Below are positions 59,745-64,000 of a DNA stretch of 64,000 bases, piece after piece. The translations under genes were made by a program, and so were the position numbers. The stretch spans positions 20,446,501 to 20,510,500 of the forward strand of contig NC_056538.1 of the NCBI RefSeq assembly GCF_910596095.1, read 5' to 3'. A model generated the notes under the pieces. That model made no database searches, had not been told where the DNA came from, and was given only the letters and a program-made list of their open reading frames with translations. The DNA is from Thunnus maccoyii (lineage: Eukaryota; Chordata; Actinopteri; Scombriformes; Scombridae). The stretch's first letter is position 1. Each line of letters opens with the position of its first letter.

Positions 59745-60235
59745 TAAAAAATGTGTTTTTGGACAATTGCACTTTTATATAAAGCCAAGGACCTGCTACA
59801 TGAGAATGCACTGTATATTTTGTACTGCTCCGTTATTGTTCCATACATCTCCTATTGTGTAGAAGTTTGGGGAAATGCATGTAAAACTCACACAAATCAA
59901 ATTTTCATTCTACAGAAGAGAGCCGTAAGAATCAACAGATGTACTTATCGAGAACCCTCAAAGCCTCTTACATTACAGATATTGAAATTTATTGTACTGA
60001 TATTGTAGACGATAAAATTGCTCAGATATTGTATAAAGCTCACAATAAGTTACTACCAAAGAATGTAGAAAACACGTTTGAAATAAGAGAGTCGATATGA
60101 TCTTATAGGAAACTGTATGTCGAAGAAAACGAAATAGATGGATTAAAGGGTTGAATTTATGGAACAGACTTGAGGATTAATGTGTAGAACAATCATTATC
60201 TTTAAGAAAATGCTGAAAAACAATTTAATGAATAA
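59745..60235 (+). mobile_element. LINE reverse-transcriptase C-terminal fragment
   Basis: The frame at 59751-60008 reads ENALYILYCSVIVPYISYC, then VEVWGN and LQKRAVRI, the post-polymerase part of CR1/Rex1-type LINEs. After a frameshift, AQILYKAHNKLLPKNVENTF follows. Stops and shifts show it is dead. Confidence 0.7.
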
Positions 60236-62304
60236 GTAGAAGAATATGGTCTAACGTGGTACTTTGTGTTTATGGACATTGTTCAGTGAAGTAGTATTAT
60301 CTTCAGTTATTCATTGATTTATTTTCATTAATGATGCTCTACCTTACTTTCAATGAGCATGAAGTGTGTAATACAATGAAGTAGAACCTTTTCTGTCTTA
60401 TTTAGGAGGATTTGTTGGCTTTTTGATACGTATTCTGGTTTGATAAAATTGACATGTTTCTTTATGTGCTGCAGAACAAAACAAAGCTCGATGATTATGA
60501 TGAAAACATCAAGAAATACATAATGAGACGTGGTAAGCAAGCACAATATTTACATACAAGTGAGCACAATAAGCAAACCAGACATCCTGCTCAGCCTCTT
60601 ATCATTGTGCAGATCTTCTTGCAGTCTTCTTTGTGATCAGATGAGCTCTTTAGAAACATTAAGAGGAGTGCCTTTCCTTTATATAGTACTGGGTCATCTA
60701 TCCAGCACCTGTTCTGTCAAGACAATAGAGGCCTTGCTGTACATGCTTCCTGCAGTGGAAATGTATGGCATGCCATGTGGAGGATATTTTGAATAAGAAC
60801 ATGTCAAACAAGCTTCAAGGAGATGAAGGCAGGACATTTAGTGGATCTATATTTGAACGAGTGACAATGATTTCACTTACAGTAACCAGATATGCAAAGA
60901 ATTCCCTGTTGTGCATGAAGGGGATTATGACAGGGATGAGGGGTCTGGCTGTTCTGGCCGTCTGAAAGCATTATTGCTGATAGACGTCAGTGGTTTCAAC
61001 AGCTGTTGAGGCATTCAGCTCATTATGGGGAGCAACATTATTCGCTGCCCCTGGGCCTGAGGAAATGTCTCATTTGACAGTGTAAAGTGTTAATTCTGTG
61101 TCAGGCCACTAACACAGAGGTGTAAATTTAAATGATCCACATCGCAGCTTCTGACTCCTATCAAGTGACTCCTGAAGCACACGTTCACCTTCGCCTTCCC
61201 TCTCTCGATTCTCTCGATGGCAGTATGTAAAAACATCAGCAAAACGAGGCCATGCAGGAGGTGTGAAGAGCACTAAAAAGATGAGGGTTTGAGCCTAACA
61301 ACATCTTCAAGGTCATTCAGTTTGACCCCGGACTGGGAGCAGTATGGCAATCAAAAAAGTGGGTGATGTGCAGACCCAAAGCGTAGGGCTTGCATGGCTA
61401 TTTTTAGGAGTCGGATGGACTATTTTAACATGATCATCAGCCATGTATGGTGTTAAGCTAATAGTGGATCAGATGCAGAGATGCTATAACATGATTTAGA
61501 GCTAATCCCTCAGGTGCACACATAAGAGACACGTAAAGCAGAGATGGTTTCTATTTATACCTTTATTACCTCCCTGAATCAAGCAAACGCACAACAGATT
61601 GGTACATTCACACACACATACACACTCTCACTAACTAGACACTAACCTAACCCTAATTTGATGTAACGTTTTTTCCAAATTTAACCATCTAAATTATAAC
61701 AGCAATCCCTATTCTAAACTCTGATGTTAAACTTGCTCAAGATAAATGTCACAGCTTTATTTATTCACCTTCATGTCAGTCACCTTTTGAAGTTAGTTGC
61801 ATATAATAGGCTACCATACAGATAATATTGCATGATATCACAGTTGAAATAACAGTTTGACAACCCTAAAAACAATAAACGTCTTGTTTACAGCGATGAA
61901 TCATCTCAAATAAGTCTTGTCTCTGCAAGTTGTTTGAAACCAGCAGCTGCCTGGAACCAAATACACTTTGCTAAATAGATCAAGAGTCTAAAGGACAGAG
62001 AGTCTCTATAGACTGTAGGTTTAGATTTATTGACAACAATAAAACCAAATAGCTATATCAGACTTTGTCAGGGATAGATTTATTTCCATCGTCACAATTG
62101 TGAGGTTATCTGAGGCCAATTTTTGGGTCATTTCAGGTTAAATGTGCCATAAAATTGTCTTCATTGTGATTGATGATAAATAGATTTCTGTTGTAAACTT
62201 TGAAAAATGATGCTCAGTAGTGAATTTGTGCTTTTCTCTCTTATTATCACAGTGTGATTACAAGCTGCCCTCATGGTTATCTCTCAGCTTTGTAATGCTT
62301 TTTT
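60236..62304. other. Intergenic stretch before the fucosyltransferase gene
   Basis: No exon was supported on either strand. The missing start exon of the myl10-like gene should lie here or in 58625-58782 but could not be picked out. A minus-strand AATAAA at 62079-62084 probably serves the fucosyltransferase gene. Confidence 0.4.
62079..62084 (-). terminator. Candidate poly(A) signal of the fucosyltransferase gene
   Basis: AATAAA on the minus strand, 221 nt past the stop at 62305. Confidence 0.5.
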
Positions 62305-63489
62305 TCACGACCGAAACCAGCGTGTCAAGTGTTGGACCACATCAGTCCTGCCTCTGGTCTTCCTCACCGCCCTGCAGGCCGTGCAGTAGTGTTCAGCCCA
62401 GAAGGCGGGTTGGTGCACGCTGTAGCTCCCTCTCCAGTCAAGGTGCCGCTTCAGCCGGGCCGGGTTGTGCCTCAGCATCAACAGGTACCGGGCCAGCCCT
62501 CGGACTGTGGGGAAGTCGTCCACGTGGATGAAGGCCTCCGGGGGAAGGAAGCGCTCATAGTTCTGCCTGGAAGGACCCAGGACCACCGGCACGGCACCGG
62601 CCAGCACGGCGTGCCACAGCTTCTCCGTGATGTAGTCGGTGTGCTGCGAGTTCTCCAGCGCCAGGTAGAACTGGTACCGTCCCACCAGCCGCACCACGCT
62701 GCCCTTGCCGTTATCCTCCGGTAACGGGCGGCCCGCACGGCCGAACACATCCACCTGGATGTACTGACGGAGCTTGTAGTAGAAGGCCACGCGCGCATGG
62801 GACTCCGACCAATTGCTCACGACCCACGCAACGAGGCGGGGCCGGGGGCGGTCTGATCGCGAGGGTCCTCGGAGAGGGTGCGTATTGAGGTTCCGGAGAC
62901 CCTCGGCTGTGTGCACACGGGGGATCAGATAACCGTAGGGAAGGAAAATGTCCGAGTCTGTCCGGTAGCTCATTGTGAGGTTGAAACGTCCCTCGAAGCG
63001 CCACAGACGGGGCGTGTGCGTGGGGGACTCGTAGTTCATCCATATCCACTTTTGCGCAGGTGGACGCGGTTCCGGTGGCAGCTCTACGGTGCTGGTGGCA
63101 ATGTCCCGGTGGTGAAAGATCACAGCATCAGCCTCCGCGTAATCAAAGGTGTCGTCGGTCAGCGTGCACCCCCTTACTTGATAGAGCGCAAAGCAGTCCG
63201 GAAGTTTGCGGTACCGACCAAACGGATGCGTCCAAATCAAGAGTGTCACCGCGGGGTTTTCCTCAGCGATAGGAACAAACGGTTCCGACGTGAAGGGGTC
63301 CGGTAAGTAGAGAAGAGAAACTCCGAGGAACAGCAAGAAACCGGCAGTGACCGCGCACACAGAGGAGCACGTCCTGCTGAGAACACACACACAACATTTC
63401 TCCCGCTGGAACAAACCAGAGCTCCTGTTTGCTCTGAGAGCTGTGATTGTAGAGCGGCCCGCTGCTCTCCAGTGAACCCCAACTCCCAT
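62305..63489 (-). CDS. Alpha-1,3-fucosyltransferase (GT10 family, FUT4-like), single exon
   Basis: Golgi type II membrane enzyme that transfers fucose from GDP-fucose to N-acetylglucosamine of lactosamine chains, as in Lewis-x-type structures. One uninterrupted frame of 394 residues. Cytosolic N-terminus about 1-43, membrane anchor about 44-62 (VCAVTAGFLLFLGVSLLYL), then the lumenal catalytic domain. GT10 marks: WIWMNYESPTHT (148-159), SYRTDSDIFLPYGY (174-187), VAWVVSN (220-226), VDVFGR (246-251), FYLALENSQHTDYITEKLW (274-292), GAVPVVLGP (298-306), HVDDFP (322-327). N-glycosylation sequons lie at 170 (NLT) and 226 (NWS). The AGAVPVVLGP and NYERF details favour FUT4 over FUT7, but fish have lineage-specific copies, so no symbol is given. 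The coding region is GC-rich compared with its surroundings. The start was chosen as the first ATG of the frame. Confidence 0.93.
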   Translation of the reverse strand: MGVGVHWRAAGRSTITALRANRSSGLFQREKCCVCVLSRTCSSVCAVTAGFLLFLGVSLLYLPDPFTSEPFVPIAEENPAVTLLIWTHPFGRYRKLPDCFALYQVRGCTLTDDTFDYAEADAVIFHHRDIATSTVELPPEPRPPAQKWIWMNYESPTHTPRLWRFEGRFNLTMSYRTDSDIFLPYGYLIPRVHTAEGLRNLNTHPLRGPSRSDRPRPRLVAWVVSNWSESHARVAFYYKLRQYIQVDVFGRAGRPLPEDNGKGSVVRLVGRYQFYLALENSQHTDYITEKLWHAVLAGAVPVVLGPSRQNYERFLPPEAFIHVDDFPTVRGLARYLLMLRHNPARLKRHLDWRGSYSVHQPAFWAEHYCTACRAVRKTRGRTDVVQHLTRWFRS

Positions 63490-64000
63490 CGACCCCCTTC
63501 ACCATGTAGTTCCCTCGAAATATACAAACCTTTTTAACATCAGAATCAATCTGTCTCCTTTGTCCTCAAAATAATAGCCTATACGTAAACCTTTCAAAGG
63601 AACGTAGAGAACAAAAACCAATCCCTGCGTTAATGACAGCCTGCTGGCACACCCTACGCCCTACTTTAAAGTCATTATGGTTTCTGTTGATAAGGAGGAA
63701 GGCAGATAAGGAGCAGGACAGAGTATTGGACAATTAAACCCGCAACAGTTCACAAGTCCATTAAGCTGCTCCCTGCATCGCTGTCGCCTGTCCTTCCTGT
63801 CCTACCTGTCCTGCACGGGTGGTGCTATGTAATTTCACGCTGTCTTCTTGGCCAAAACAGAGAAAAAAACACTTGAACCAGTACTGTATGCTCAAACATT
63901 TTGACGTGGCAGCATTGGTCTGGGTTTCTACCGATGAATGGCCCTTTTGTGAGGCCTGCTGACTGTCGGTCGGCCTCCCAGGCACTTTTAGGCTGGGTAA
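63490..64000. other. Upstream flank of the fucosyltransferase gene
   Basis: No coding segment supported. It is probably the 5' UTR and promoter, but I see no clear TATA box or recognised element. Confidence 0.35.

Noticed and set aside
60530-60965. Overlapping plus-strand frames
   Set aside because: No domain or conserved motif, no polyadenylation or splice support; treated as intergenic.

Overview
This is a piece of a bony-fish (teleost, probably percomorph) nuclear chromosome. It has intron-rich protein genes with GT-AG splice sites and AT-rich introns. It also has many microsatellites and many short inverted-repeat transposons of the kind common in fish. There is no bacterial, viral or CRISPR content. 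All gene models were built by hand from splice sites and reading-frame continuity; no database search was run.

Layout from left to right: (1) 1-11675, plus strand: the last 15 coding exons of gfm1 (mitochondrial elongation factor G1), with the first exons off the left edge. (2) 6818-12285, minus strand: a complete 7-exon latexin/RARRES1-family gene that interlocks with gfm1. Its exons 2-7 sit in one gfm1 intron and its exon 1 lies beyond the gfm1 stop codon. (3) 13725-19378, minus: a 3-exon NEU3-type sialidase whose large intron holds an L2-like LINE inserted in a tRNA-derived SINE. (4) 22926-24197, plus: wdr53 (2 coding exons). (5) 25738-29610, minus: srprb (7 exons), convergent with wdr53. 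(6) 31611-53072, plus: col26a1 (EMI-domain collagen, 14 coding exons, with a 12.9-kb third intron). (7) 55731-58624, minus: a divergent myl10-like myosin regulatory light chain, apparently frameshifted. (8) 62305-63489, minus: a single-exon alpha-1,3-fucosyltransferase.

The genes do not form one pathway; this is ordinary vertebrate gene order. Two local relationships have meaning. gfm1 next to a latexin-family gene matches the human GFM1/LXN/RARRES1 neighbourhood, and col26a1 next to myl10 matches human 7q22.1.

The spaces between exons hold at least six families of inverted-repeat or dispersed elements. Several are nested, with visible target-site duplications, so relative insertion order can be read. 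The observations most worth follow-up are the interlocked gfm1/latexin pair, the decayed or frameshifted myl10-like gene, a CGCG-bearing inverted repeat at the srprb promoter, and the five-copy foldback element family.
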